From contig CAXTVQ010000013.1 of the NCBI GenBank assembly GCA_964247705.1, positions 1 through 64,000 on the forward strand: a DNA stretch of 64,000 bases, read 5' to 3'. How positions within the stretch are numbered: the stretch's first letter is position 1; every line of letters starts with the position of its first letter. This DNA is from LMUY01 sp964247705 (GTDB lineage: Bacteria; Pseudomonadota; Alphaproteobacteria; Acetobacterales; Acetobacteraceae). Below, piece after piece: positions 1 to 9,705 of this stretch. The translations under genes were made by a program, and so were the position numbers. Below the pieces are notes generated by a model. That model was not told the DNA's origin, made no database searches, and saw only the letters and a program-made list of their open reading frames with translations.

Positions 1-1
1 C

Positions 2-1081
2 CAGTTCGACGTGCTGACCATCGGCAACTACGAGGTGCCGATCTGGGCCAAGCAGGGCTGGCTGCTGCCGATGGACCTGCCGGCCAGCTATGACGTCGGC
101 GACCTGCTGAAGCCGGTGCGCGACTACCTCACGATCGACAGCAAGCTGTATGCCGTGCCGTTCTACGCCGAGAGCGCCATGACGTACTACCGCAAGGACC
201 TGTTCCAGAAGGCCGGGCTGACCATGCCCGACGCGCCGACCTACACGCAGATCGCCCAGTTCGCCGACAAGCTGACGGACAAGGCCAGCCAGACCTACGG
301 CATGTGCCTGCGCGGCAAGCCCGGCTGGGGCGAGAACATGGCCTATGTGACGAGCCTGGTGGACGCCGAGGGCGGCCAGTGGTTCGATATGCAGTGGAAG
401 CCCACGATCAACACCCCCGCCTGGAAGACGGCGATCGGGCTGTACGATCACCTGCTGAAGGATGACGGCCCGCCGGGTGCGTCCTCCAACGGGTTCAACG
501 AGAACCTGGCGCTGTTCGCGACGGGGCACTGCGCCATGTGGATCGACGCGACGGTCGCCGGCGGCATGCTGTTCGACCCGAAGCAGAGCCAGGTCGCGGA
601 CAAGGTCGGCTTCGCGCCGATGCCGACCGGCAGCTTCACCGGTGGCCCGACCTGGCTGTGGTCTTGGAACTTGGCGATCCCTGCCTCGTCCAAGCAGGCG
701 GACGCGGCCAAGACGTTCGTGGCCTGGGCGACGTCCAAGGACTACATCCAGCTCGTTGCCAAGACGAACGGCTGGGTCTCCGTCCCGCCCGGCACGCGGC
801 AGTCCACTTATGACAACGCGGACTACCAGAAGGCGGCGCCGTTCGCCGGGTTCGTGCAGAAGGCGATCGACGTTGCCAACCCAAACGGCCAGACCAAGGA
901 GCCACGCCCGTATACCGGCGCTCAGTTCGTGGCGATCCCGGAGTTCCAGGGTATCGGCACCCAGGTCGGGCAGACCATCGCCGGCACGCTGACCGGGCAG
1001 AGCACGGTGGATGCCGCGCTGGCGTCCGCCGAGTCCGCCACGGAACGCACCATGCGCCAGGCCGGCTACCCGAAGAAGTAG
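2..1081 (+). CDS. Polyol/sugar ABC transporter periplasmic binding protein (5' partial)
   Basis: Periplasmic solute-binding protein of a carbohydrate importer. The left edge cuts the gene: the frame is open from base 2 and the signal peptide and first residues are missing, leaving 359 residues. The chain reads like the SmoE/MtlE group of extracellular sugar-binding proteins (class 1): an early GNYEVPIWA stretch, a central aromatic-rich WLWSWNLAIP segment and a C-terminal helix ending in GYPKK. Two permeases, an ATPase and a xylulokinase follow on the same strand, so the ligand is probably a polyol such as mannitol, sorbitol or xylitol. That ligand is inferred from context; sequence alone does not fix it. 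The GTG at base 11 is an internal valine, not a start. Confidence 0.9.
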   Translation, partial: QFDVLTIGNYEVPIWAKQGWLLPMDLPASYDVGDLLKPVRDYLTIDSKLYAVPFYAESAMTYYRKDLFQKAGLTMPDAPTYTQIAQFADKLTDKASQTYGMCLRGKPGWGENMAYVTSLVDAEGGQWFDMQWKPTINTPAWKTAIGLYDHLLKDDGPPGASSNGFNENLALFATGHCAMWIDATVAGGMLFDPKQSQVADKVGFAPMPTGSFTGGPTWLWSWNLAIPASSKQADAAKTFVAWATSKDYIQLVAKTNGWVSVPPGTRQSTYDNADYQKAAPFAGFVQKAIDVANPNGQTKEPRPYTGAQFVAIPEFQGIGTQVGQTIAGTLTGQSTVDAALASAESATERTMRQAGYPKK

Positions 1082-1088
1082 GGCGGCG

Positions 1089-2009
1089 TTGTCCGCCACC
1101 ACGCATGCGGGCGGCCACCTAGCGGCCGCCCCCACTTCCAAGACGGCACCCGCGAACCCGGCCGCCAAGTGGCTGGTGTCGCCCTCGGTCGTCGTCCTGC
1201 TGCTGTGGATGATCGTGCCGCTGGTGATGACGCTGTGGTTCTCGTTCCAGCGCTACAACCTGCTGGACCCGACGGTGAGCGGGTTCGCCGGGTTGGACAA
1301 CTACGAATACCTGGTCACGGACCCCGACTTCTGGGCCTCGCTGCGCAACACGCTGGTGCTGCTCGGCTCCGTACTGGTGATCACGGTCGGGCTGGGCACC
1401 CTGCTCGCCGTGCTGTTCGACCAGGATTTCCCGGGCCGCGCGATCGCCCGCGTGCTCGCCATCTCGCCCTTCTTCGTCATGCCGACCGTGAGCGCGCTGG
1501 TGTGGAAGGACCTGATGATGCACCCGATCTACGGGGTGCTCGGCGCTGTCGCGGGCGTGTTCGGGCTGCAGCCGGTGGACTGGTTCGCGCAATACCCGCT
1601 CGCCTCGGTGATCGCCATCGTGTCGTGGGAGTGGCTGCCCTTCGCGTTGCTTATCCTGCTGACCGCCGTGCAGTCGCTGGATCACGAGCAGCGGGAAGCG
1701 GCTAGGATGGACGGTGCGGGGGCGATCGCACAGTTCTTCTTCATCACCCTGCCCCATTTGTCGCGCGCCATCAGCGTGGTGGTGATGATCGAGACGATCT
1801 TCCTGCTCTCCATCTTCGCCGAGATATTCGTCACCACCTCCGGCGGACCCGGCAACGCCACGACCAACCTCGCCTTCCTGATCTACGCCCGCGCGTTGCT
1901 GCAATTCGACGTGGGCGGCGCCTCGGCCGGCGGCGTGGTGGCGATCGTGCTGGCCAACATCGTGGCCTTTTTCCTGGTGCGCAGCATCGCGCGCCGGCTG
2001 GAGGTTTAG
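1089..2009 (+). CDS. Polyol/sugar ABC transporter permease, first subunit (SmoF/MtlF type)
   Basis: Inner-membrane permease of the polyol importer, 306 residues if started at the TTG at 1089, which lies 7 bases past the binding-protein stop. No ATG precedes the first membrane helix in frame, and the longer upstream reading would run through the binding protein. A polar N-terminus of about 25 residues is followed by six hydrophobic segments. The EAA coupling loop that contacts the ATPase is visible as EAARMDGAGAIAQFFFITLP near residue 205. The membrane-spanning domain is of the MalF/UgpA class. The TTG start and a weak GGGCGG ribosome site suggest translation is coupled to the upstream gene. 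Confidence 0.92.
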   Translation: MSATTHAGGHLAAAPTSKTAPANPAAKWLVSPSVVVLLLWMIVPLVMTLWFSFQRYNLLDPTVSGFAGLDNYEYLVTDPDFWASLRNTLVLLGSVLVITVGLGTLLAVLFDQDFPGRAIARVLAISPFFVMPTVSALVWKDLMMHPIYGVLGAVAGVFGLQPVDWFAQYPLASVIAIVSWEWLPFALLILLTAVQSLDHEQREAARMDGAGAIAQFFFITLPHLSRAISVVVMIETIFLLSIFAEIFVTTSGGPGNATTNLAFLIYARALLQFDVGGASAGGVVAIVLANIVAFFLVRSIARRLEV

Positions 2010-2010
2010 C

Positions 2011-2826
2011 ATGCGAGGCAGCGTGCTGCGCCGGGTGCTGGTGAGCGTGGTCGGCTGGGGCGTGGCGGCGGCGCTGTTCTTCCCGATCTTCTGGATGGTG
2101 CTGACCAGCTTCAAAAGCGAGCGGGACGCGATCACCGCGAGCCTCAGCTTCACGCCCACGCTCGAGGGCTACCGCGACGTGCTGGCGCGTGCCGACTATT
2201 TCGGCTTCGCGCTCAACAGCATCGTCATCTCGGTCGGCGGCACGGTGGTCGCGCTGGCGCTGGCCGTTCCCGCCGCCTACGCCATGGCGTTCCATCCGAC
2301 GCAGCGCACCCGCGGCACGCTGCTGTGGATGCTGTCCACCAAGATGCTGCCGCCCGTGGGCGTGCTGGTGCCGATCTACCTGCTGTTCCGCAGCGCGGGG
2401 TTGCTGGACACCCGGATCGGGTTGATCGGGATCTACACGCTGCTGAACCTGCCGATCGTGGTCTGGATGCTGTTCACCTTCTACAAGGAGGTGCCGAACG
2501 AGATCCTCGAAGCCGGCCGGATGGACGGCGCCGGCGTGCTGGGCGAGGTTCGCCACCTGCTGCTGCCGCTCACTTTGCCCGGGCTCGCCTCGACCGGGCT
2601 GCTGTCGCTGATCCTCTGCTGGAACGAAGCTTTCTGGAGCCTGGACCTGACCTCCACCAACGCGGCCCCCCTCACCGCCTTCATCGCCTCCTTCTCCTCG
2701 CCGGAAGGGTTGTTCTTCGCCAAGCTGTCGGCCGCCTCCACCATGGCGGTGGCGCCGATCCTCCTGTTCGGCTGGTTCAGCCAGCGCCAATTGGTCCGCG
2801 GACTCACGTTTGGAGCGGTGAAGTAG
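2011..2826 (+). CDS. Polyol/sugar ABC transporter permease, second subunit (SmoG/MtlG type)
   Basis: Second inner-membrane permease of the importer, 271 residues, MalG/UgpE class. It starts at ATG 2011, one base after the previous stop, with a GGAGG ribosome site inside the end of the upstream gene. Hydrophobic helices begin at about residues 10-30, and the EAA loop reads EAGRMDGAGVLGEVRHLLLP near residue 165. It should pair with the preceding permease to form the translocation pore. The ATPase gene begins immediately after its stop codon, so the transport genes form one operon. Confidence 0.93.
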   Translation: MRGSVLRRVLVSVVGWGVAAALFFPIFWMVLTSFKSERDAITASLSFTPTLEGYRDVLARADYFGFALNSIVISVGGTVVALALAVPAAYAMAFHPTQRTRGTLLWMLSTKMLPPVGVLVPIYLLFRSAGLLDTRIGLIGIYTLLNLPIVVWMLFTFYKEVPNEILEAGRMDGAGVLGEVRHLLLPLTLPGLASTGLLSLILCWNEAFWSLDLTSTNAAPLTAFIASFSSPEGLFFAKLSAASTMAVAPILLFGWFSQRQLVRGLTFGAVK

Positions 2827-3930
<1,104 letters not shown>

Positions 3931-3942
3931 CGTCTCCCCTCC

Positions 3943-5394
3943 ATGACCTTTCTCGGGCTCGATTTCGGCACCTCCTCCGTCAAGGCGCTGCTGGTGGACG
4001 GCGAACAGGCAGTCCTCGGCACTGCGTCCGTCCCGCTCGGGATCAACCGTCCGGCGCCCGGCCATAGCGAGCAGGACCCGGCGGATTGGTGGAACGCGGC
4101 CCTCGCCGCCGTCGACGCGCTGAAGGCCGAACAACCGGCGGCGCTCGCGGCCGTGCGCGGGATCGGCCTCTCCGGCCAGATGCACGGCGCCGTCCTGCTG
4201 GACGCTGCCGGTGAGGTGCTGCGTCCCGCCATCCTGTGGAACGACGTCCGCGCCGAAGCCGAGTGCCGCGCGCTGGAGGCGACCTGGCCCGATCTGCGGC
4301 AAGTGACCGGCAACATCGCCATGCCCGGCTTCACCGCCCCCAAGCTGCTCTGGGTCCGCAGCCACGAGCCGGAGGTCTTCGCCCGGCTCCGCACCGTGCT
4401 GTTGCCGAAAGCCTACATCGCGCACCGCCTCACCGGCGAGCTGATCGAGGAGATGTCGGACGCGTCCGGCACGCTGTGGCTGGATGTCGCCGCCCGCGAC
4501 TGGTCGGACACGGCGCTGGCCGCCACCGGACTCAGCCGCGCCCACATGCCACGGCTGGTCGAGGGCAACGCGGCGGCCGGCATGCTCCGCCCGGACCTGG
4601 CCGCGCGCTGGGGGATGACCGCACCCATCCTGGCCGGCGGCGCCGGGGACAATGCGGCGGGTGCGATCGGCGTCTCGGCCATCAAGCCCGGCGACGCGTT
4701 CGTCTCGCTCGGCACCTCCGGCGTGCTGTTCGCGACAACGGACCGGGCACGTCCCTGGCCGCAGGGTGCGGTGCATGCCTTCTGCCACGCGATCCCGCAG
4801 ACCTGGCACCAGATGGGTGTGACGCTGTCCGCGGCGTCCTCGCTGGCTTGGTGGGCCGGTGTCACGGGGCTGGACGAGGCGGCGCTGCTGGCGGAGATGG
4901 GCGACCCCGCCACACCCAGTCCGGCGTTGTTCGCCCCGTATCTCGGCGGCGAACGGACCCCGCACAACGATGGCGGTCTGCGCGCCGGGTTCATCGGCCT
5001 GTCGAACGAGACGGGACGGCCCGCGCTGACGCAGGCGGTGCTCGAGGGGGTGGCTTTCTCGTTGCGCGATTGCCTGGACGCGTTGCGCGCATCCGGCACC
5101 GTGGTGACGGAGGCCGACGTGATCGGGGGCGGATCCCGCTCCACGGCTTGGGTGCGGATCATCGCCAGCGTCCTCGGGATCCCCCTGCGCACCTTGCGGG
5201 CGGGCGAGACGGGCGGTGCATTCGGCGCGGCGCGGTTGGCCCGCATGGCGGTGACGGGTGAGTCGCCGGAAGCGGTGTGCACGCCGCCGGACCGCGCTGA
5301 GGAGATCGCGCCCGACCCGGCGCTGGCGGGCGTGTATGCCGAACGCCTGGGCAGGTATCGCGCCTTCCACAAATCGGGCGTCCTACACGCCTGA
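3943..5394 (+). CDS. xylB: Xylulokinase
   Basis: FGGY-family sugar kinase, 483 residues, that phosphorylates D-xylulose to D-xylulose 5-phosphate for the pentose phosphate pathway. The N-terminal phosphate-binding motif is DFGTSSVKALLVDGE, followed by GIGLSGQMHG. The catalytic aspartate sits in GGAGDNAAGAIG near residue 235, and the C-terminal nucleotide-binding motif is VIGGGSRSTAW. Mannitol and arabitol operons of pseudomonads and rhizobia pair such a kinase with this transporter type and a polyol dehydrogenase, which would lie upstream of this window if present. A related pentulose kinase is possible, but the match to XylB is good. Confidence 0.92.
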   Translation: MTFLGLDFGTSSVKALLVDGEQAVLGTASVPLGINRPAPGHSEQDPADWWNAALAAVDALKAEQPAALAAVRGIGLSGQMHGAVLLDAAGEVLRPAILWNDVRAEAECRALEATWPDLRQVTGNIAMPGFTAPKLLWVRSHEPEVFARLRTVLLPKAYIAHRLTGELIEEMSDASGTLWLDVAARDWSDTALAATGLSRAHMPRLVEGNAAAGMLRPDLAARWGMTAPILAGGAGDNAAGAIGVSAIKPGDAFVSLGTSGVLFATTDRARPWPQGAVHAFCHAIPQTWHQMGVTLSAASSLAWWAGVTGLDEAALLAEMGDPATPSPALFAPYLGGERTPHNDGGLRAGFIGLSNETGRPALTQAVLEGVAFSLRDCLDALRASGTVVTEADVIGGGSRSTAWVRIIASVLGIPLRTLRAGETGGAFGAARLARMAVTGESPEAVCTPPDRAEEIAPDPALAGVYAERLGRYRAFHKSGVLHA

Positions 5395-5400
5395 CGTTCT

Positions 5401-5441
5401 ACTCCCTCTCCGTCCTTTACGGGAGAAGGCCGGGGTTAGGG
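5401..5441. repeat. GC-rich palindromic element, copy 1
   Basis: Downstream of xylB. The arms are CCCTCTCCGT and ACGGGAGAAGG. The core belongs to the family described for the other copies, followed by the GGCCGGGGTTAGGG tail often seen with such elements. It may fold in the transcript end, but no T-run follows. Confidence 0.7.
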
Positions 5442-5496
5442 CTTACGAGCCGCGTGGGTCGCCATCGACAGCGGAGCCGTGCACCCTCATTCCGGC

Positions 5497-5530
5497 CGTC
5501 TCCCGCGCAAGGGCGGGAGAGGGAGAAGAC
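5497..5530. repeat. GC-rich palindromic element, copy 2
   Basis: Stem CTCCCGC, loop GCAAG, then GGCGGGAG followed by AGGGAGAAG. It lies 56 bases after copy 1 and just before the operator region of the next gene. It may separate xylB transcription from the following promoter. Confidence 0.7.
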
Positions 5531-5543
5531 AGCAATATAGCCT

Positions 5544-5582
5544 TGAACAACGTTCACCCTTGCTGTATCTGAACGTTGTTCA
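5544..5582. promoter_or_regulatory. Paired inverted operator, probable TetR-type binding sites
   Basis: Two 13-base sites, TGAACAACGTTCA (5544-5556) and TGAACGTTGTTCA (5570-5582), are exact reverse complements of each other with a 13-base spacer. Each is also nearly self-palindromic (GAAC-N3-GTTC). The right site ends 17 bases before the ATG of the acyltransferase/ligase fusion, a position where a bound repressor would block transcription. A TetR-family gene lies 3.5 kb downstream and is the obvious candidate. The symmetry is seen in the sequence; the identity of the regulator is inferred. Confidence 0.7.
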
Positions 5583-5599
5583 CGTTTGAGGACACGCCC

Positions 5600-8500
5600 A
5601 TGTCGCTGCTCACCTCCCGCCGGCTCGCCCCGTTGCTCGTGACCCAAACGCTGGGGGCGCTGAACGACAACCTGTTCAAGAACGCGCTCGTCGTGCTGAT
5701 CCTATTCCGCGTTGGCGAGGCAGGCGCGCCGGCGCTGGTCGCCGTCGCGGGGGGCGTGTTCATCCTGCCTTACGTGTTGTTCTCCGCCACCGCCGGGCAG
5801 ATTGCCGACAAGTTCGAGAAATCCCGCACCATCCTGGTCGTCAAACTGTGGGAGCTGGCGCTGATGGGGCTCGCCGCTGCGGGCTTCGCGCTCGGCAGCA
5901 TGAACCTGCTGTTCGCGGTGCTGTTCGGCCTCGGCATCCAGGCGACGTTCTTCTCGCCGCTGAAATACAGCATCCTGCCCGTGGCGCTGGCCGAGGCGGA
6001 GCTGGTCGCCGGCAACGGGCTGGTCGAGGCCGGAACCTTCCTCGGCATCCTGGCCGGCACCATCGCCGGCAGTGCGCTATTCGCGCTCGACCAAGGCCCG
6101 CTGATCGTGTCCATCGCCGGTCTCGTCGTGGCCGGCGCCGGGGTTGCTGCGGCGGTGCTGATCCCGCGCGCGCCTTCCGCCACGCCCGGCCTGCGCATCG
6201 GGTTCAACCTGGTGGGCGAGACGGCCCGGCTGCTGGGCGCGGCGCGCGCCAACCGGCCGGTGTGGCTTTCTTTGCTCGGGCTGAGCTGGTTCTGGACGAT
6301 TGGCGCGATCGTGGTGGCCGAACTCCCGACCGTCGTGAAGAACGACCTGCACGCGGCGCCCGCGGTGTTCACGCTGCTGCTGGTGTTCTTCTCGGTGGGC
6401 GTCGGCGCCGGGTCGATGCTGTGCTCGCGTATCCTGCACGGCGAAGTCTCGCCGAAGCTGGTGCCGTTCGCGGCCCTCGGGCTCACCCTGTTCCTGGGTG
6501 ATTTCGGCCTCACGGTCAGCACGGCGCCCGCCATGCCGACCGTCGGCGCGGTGCTGCACAGCTTCGCCGGCTGGCACATGCTGATTGACCTGCTGTTGCT
6601 GGCCGGGTGCGGCGGACTGTACTCGGTGCCGCTCTACGCCATGATGCAGGACCGCTCGGCGCCGGGCGAAGTCTCCCGCATGATCGCGGCCAACAACATC
6701 GTCAACGCGGTGGCCATCGTGCTGGGCGCGGTCGCGACCGCCGTGCTGGCGCTGGTTGGCGTGGCACCCTGGGCGGTGCTGGTGCTGGCGGCGGCGGCCA
6801 ATTTGCTGGTCGCGCTCTGGATCATCCGCATCCTGCCGCAGACCACGCTGCAGGCTGTGTTCCGCTGGTATTTCGTGACCTTGCACGGGATGACGATCAA
6901 GGGCCTGGAAAACCTGCCGCCGGCCGGCACGCGCCGGGTGTATGTGGTCAACCACCAGAGTTTTCTCGACGGCTGCTTCGTCGCTGCCTTCCTGCCAGGA
7001 ACGCCCACCTTCGCCGTCAATATCCACACGGCCAAGAAATGGTGGGCGCGCCCCCTGCTCGCCGCCGTGAACATCTTCAGGGTGGACCCGGCCAATCCGT
7101 TCAGCACCAAGACCATGGTGCGCGCGGTGAAGGACGGCACGGACCTCGTCGTGTTCCCGGAAGGCCGGCTGACCACCACCGGCTCCTTGATGAAGGTGTA
7201 CGAGGGCGCCGGCATGGTGGCCGACAAGGCCGGCGCGGTGATCGTGCCGATCCGTATCGACGGGCTGCAATACACCCATTTCAGCCGCTTGGCCGGACGT
7301 GCGCCGCGCCGCTGGTTTCCGCCCCTGTCCTTCACCGTCATGCCGCCGGTGGCGCTCCACGTGGACCCGGCATTGCTCGGCCGCCCGCGCCGCCGCGCCG
7401 TGGGCACCATCCTGCAAGGCGTGATGGAGCAATCCGCTTTCGCCACCGCCAACACCGGCCGCTCGCTGTTCGCCGCCTTGCTGGACGCCACCGCCCGCCA
7501 CGGCGCAGGGTTCCCGATCGCGGAGGACACGGCGCGCGAGCCGATGACCTACCGCCGCCTGCTGCTCGGCGCCGCGGTGCTGGGCCGGCGCGTGGCGGAG
7601 GAGGCCAAGCTAGGCGCGCGGGTCGGCGTCATGCTGCCGAACGCGAACGGTGCGCTGGTCACGTTCATGGCGCTGCAGGCGTTCGGGCGCATCCCCGCGA
7701 TGCTGAACTTCTCCGCCGGCGCGGAGGCGATGCTCTCCGCCTGTGCCGCGGCCGATGCGCGCGTGGTGCTGTCCTCCCGCGCGTTCGTGGAGCGGGCCAA
7801 GCTCGGCGCTGCGGTGGCGCAGATGGAGCGGGAGGTGCGCTTCGTTTGGGTGGAGGATCTGCGTGCCGGGTTCGGCCGTGCCGCCAAGCTGCGCGGGCTG
7901 CTGGATGCGCGCCTTGCCCGCCGCCTGCCGGGCGCCCGGGCGGACGCGGACGGCCCGGCGGCGGTGTTGTTCACCAGCGGGTCCGAGGGCACGCCGAAGG
8001 GGGTGGTGCTCAGTCACCGCAACATCCTGGCCAACATCGCGCAGGTCGCGGCCGTGGTCGATTTCAACAGCGCCGACCGCGTGTTCAACGCCATGCCGAT
8101 GTTCCACTCCTTCGGCCTGACCGGGGCGACGCTGCTGCCGCTGCTCTCGGGGGTCAGGACGTTCCTGTACCCGTCGCCGCTGCATTACCGCATCGTGCCG
8201 GAGCTGATCTACGACACGGACAGCACGATCGCGTTCGGCACCGACACGTTCCTCACCGGCTGGGCCCGCTTCGCGCATCCGTATGATTTCTACGCCATGC
8301 GCTACATCTTCGCCGGCGCCGAGAAGCTGCGCGAGGAGACCCGGCGGACCTATGCCGAGAAGTTCGGCGTGCGCCTGCTGGAGGGCTACGGCGCGACGGA
8401 GACCGCCCCCGTGCTGGCGCTGAACTCTCCCATGCACAACCGCCCGGGTGCGGCCGGCCGCTTGCTGCCCGGGATGCAGCACCGGCTGGTTCCGGTGGAG

Positions 8501-8983
8501 GGCATCGCCGAGGGCGGACGCCTCGTGGTGAGCGGCCCGAATGTAATGCTGGGGTATTTGCGCGCGGAGGCACCCGGCGTGCTGGAGCCGCTGGCAGATG
8601 GCTGGTACGATACCGGCGACGTGTGTACGGTGGATGGTGAGGGTTTCGTGACGATCGTGGCGCGCGCCAAGCGGTTCGCCAAGATCGCGGGCGAGATGGT
8701 TTCCATGCCCGCCGCCGAGGCCCTGGCCGCCGCCGTTTGGCCGGACGCGGCGCACGCCGTGGTCGCGGTGCCGGACGGGCGGAAGGGGGAGGCGCTGGTG
8801 CTGCTTACCACGCAGCCGGGCGCCACGGCCGGGCCGATGCTGGCCCACGCGCGGGCCCACGGTGCCGCCGAGATCGCGGTGCCGCGGACGGTGCGGGTGG
8901 TGGAGGCGCTGCCGCGGCTAGGGACGGGAAAGATCGATTACGGCGCGGCCGGGCGGATGCTGCAGGCAGCGGAGGCGGCTTAG
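5600..8983 (+). CDS. Fused lysophospholipid transporter / acyltransferase / acyl-ACP synthetase (Aas plus LplT type)
   Basis: A 1127-residue three-part membrane enzyme for phospholipid repair. Residues 1 to about 410 form an MFS module like LplT, which flips lysophospholipid inward. Residues about 430-620 are a PlsC-type acyltransferase with the HX4D motif in NHQSFLDG and the substrate motif FPEGRLTTTG. The rest is an AMP-forming acyl-ACP ligase with the P-loop-like FTSGSEGTPKGVVLSH and the YGATETAP motif. In E. coli LplT and Aas are separate; here all activities sit on one chain, an arrangement also known from other bacteria. Start ATG 5600 has a GAGGA site 8 bases upstream; an in-frame ATG at 5576 would fall inside the operator and is unlikely. 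Confidence 0.9.
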   Translation: MSLLTSRRLAPLLVTQTLGALNDNLFKNALVVLILFRVGEAGAPALVAVAGGVFILPYVLFSATAGQIADKFEKSRTILVVKLWELALMGLAAAGFALGSMNLLFAVLFGLGIQATFFSPLKYSILPVALAEAELVAGNGLVEAGTFLGILAGTIAGSALFALDQGPLIVSIAGLVVAGAGVAAAVLIPRAPSATPGLRIGFNLVGETARLLGAARANRPVWLSLLGLSWFWTIGAIVVAELPTVVKNDLHAAPAVFTLLLVFFSVGVGAGSMLCSRILHGEVSPKLVPFAALGLTLFLGDFGLTVSTAPAMPTVGAVLHSFAGWHMLIDLLLLAGCGGLYSVPLYAMMQDRSAPGEVSRMIAANNIVNAVAIVLGAVATAVLALVGVAPWAVLVLAAAANLLVALWIIRILPQTTLQAVFRWYFVTLHGMTIKGLENLPPAGTRRVYVVNHQSFLDGCFVAAFLPGTPTFAVNIHTAKKWWARPLLAAVNIFRVDPANPFSTKTMVRAVKDGTDLVVFPEGRLTTTGSLMKVYEGAGMVADKAGAVIVPIRIDGLQYTHFSRLAGRAPRRWFPPLSFTVMPPVALHVDPALLGRPRRRAVGTILQGVMEQSAFATANTGRSLFAALLDATARHGAGFPIAEDTAREPMTYRRLLLGAAVLGRRVAEEAKLGARVGVMLPNANGALVTFMALQAFGRIPAMLNFSAGAEAMLSACAAADARVVLSSRAFVERAKLGAAVAQMEREVRFVWVEDLRAGFGRAAKLRGLLDARLARRLPGARADADGPAAVLFTSGSEGTPKGVVLSHRNILANIAQVAAVVDFNSADRVFNAMPMFHSFGLTGATLLPLLSGVRTFLYPSPLHYRIVPELIYDTDSTIAFGTDTFLTGWARFAHPYDFYAMRYIFAGAEKLREETRRTYAEKFGVRLLEGYGATETAPVLALNSPMHNRPGAAGRLLPGMQHRLVPVEGIAEGGRLVVSGPNVMLGYLRAEAPGVLEPLADGWYDTGDVCTVDGEGFVTIVARAKRFAKIAGEMVSMPAAEALAAAVWPDAAHAVVAVPDGRKGEALVLLTTQPGATAGPMLAHARAHGAAEIAVPRTVRVVEALPRLGTGKIDYGAAGRMLQAAEAA

Positions 8984-8988
8984 CTTTC

Positions 8989-9097
8989 TCCCCTCCCCTT
9001 GTGGGAGGGGCTGATGGAGAGGTGGCAACGCCTCCGAAACCTAACGCGCGGCTACCCCTCCCCCCGGCCCTCTCCCACAGGGGAAGGGGGAGGGCTC
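8989..9097. repeat. GC-rich palindromic elements, copy 3 (compound), overlapping the tetR end
   Basis: Two hairpin units lie in the convergent junction: CCCCTCCCCTTGTGGGAGGGG at 8991-9011, and a longer unit from 9052 with CCCTCTCCC and GGGGAAGGGGGAGGG arms. The second unit is read through by the minus-strand tetR gene and supplies its last codons and its stop. It may act as a bidirectional transcript end. Confidence 0.75.
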
Positions 9098-9705
9098 AAC
9101 CCCGCCGCGAGTGCGGATACGACCAGCCGCACCTGCGCCCGCAATGCGTCAGGCGACAAACTCGCCACCTTTGCATCCAGCCCGAGATCCACCATCCCGT
9201 GCACGGCGGAGAACAGCGTTCGGGCCAGGATCACCCGCTCCCCCTCCGGCAAGTCGGGCCGCAAGACCGCCAGCGGAGCCTCGATGAAGGAGAACGCGGC
9301 CAGTTGGCGCGCGGCGTAGGCCGGCGTCACGGCGCGGCCCTCCGGCATGCGGTGTTGGAACAGGGCGCGCCAGCGGGGGCCGTTGGCGGCGGCGTAGTCC
9401 AGGTAGGCCTCCGACAGGCGGACCAGGTTGCCCGCCGGCCCCTCGTCCGGTACGGCGGTCAGCGCTTCGGCGATGGCATCCAGCGTGCGGCCGTTCACCG
9501 CCAGCACCAGCGCGTCCAGGTCGTCGAACACGCCGTAGATCGCGCCCACCGAGCAACCGACCGCCTCCGCGATCGTGCGCGCCTTGAGGCTCGGCAGCCC
9601 GCCGGTGGCAATGGCCGACTCCGCCGCGTCGAGCAGGCGGTCGTGCAGGTCCTGGTGGCGCTGCACGGTGCGGTCACGCGGTCGGGCGGGGTGCGGCGTG
9701 TCCAT
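9052..9705 (-). CDS. TetR family transcriptional regulator
   Basis: DNA-binding repressor of 217 residues. The N-terminal helix-turn-helix is LKARTIAEAVGCSVGAIYGV around residues 41-60. The remainder is the ligand-binding, dimerising domain, resembling TetR C-terminal domains of the WHG type. Its ATG overlaps the stop of the upstream membrane-protein gene in a TGATG junction, so translation is coupled. The last roughly 15 residues (PPPSPVGEGRGEG) are encoded by the repeat at 9052-9097 and are probably a recent, unstructured addition. The best target is the operator pair before the acyltransferase fusion, which this gene faces tail to tail. The ligand is unknown; an acyl or lipid signal would fit. 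Confidence 0.88.
   Translation of the reverse strand: MDTPHPARPRDRTVQRHQDLHDRLLDAAESAIATGGLPSLKARTIAEAVGCSVGAIYGVFDDLDALVLAVNGRTLDAIAEALTAVPDEGPAGNLVRLSEAYLDYAAANGPRWRALFQHRMPEGRAVTPAYAARQLAAFSFIEAPLAVLRPDLPEGERVILARTLFSAVHGMVDLGLDAKVASLSPDALRAQVRLVVSALAAGLSPPPSPVGEGRGEG

Noticed and set aside
5576..5599. Upstream in-frame ATG for the acyltransferase fusion
   Set aside because: It lies inside the operator and lacks a ribosome site, while ATG 5600 has one.
6077..7501. 474-codon minus-strand frame
   Set aside because: Antisense shadow of the acyltransferase fusion, with the same Gln/Arg/His bias.
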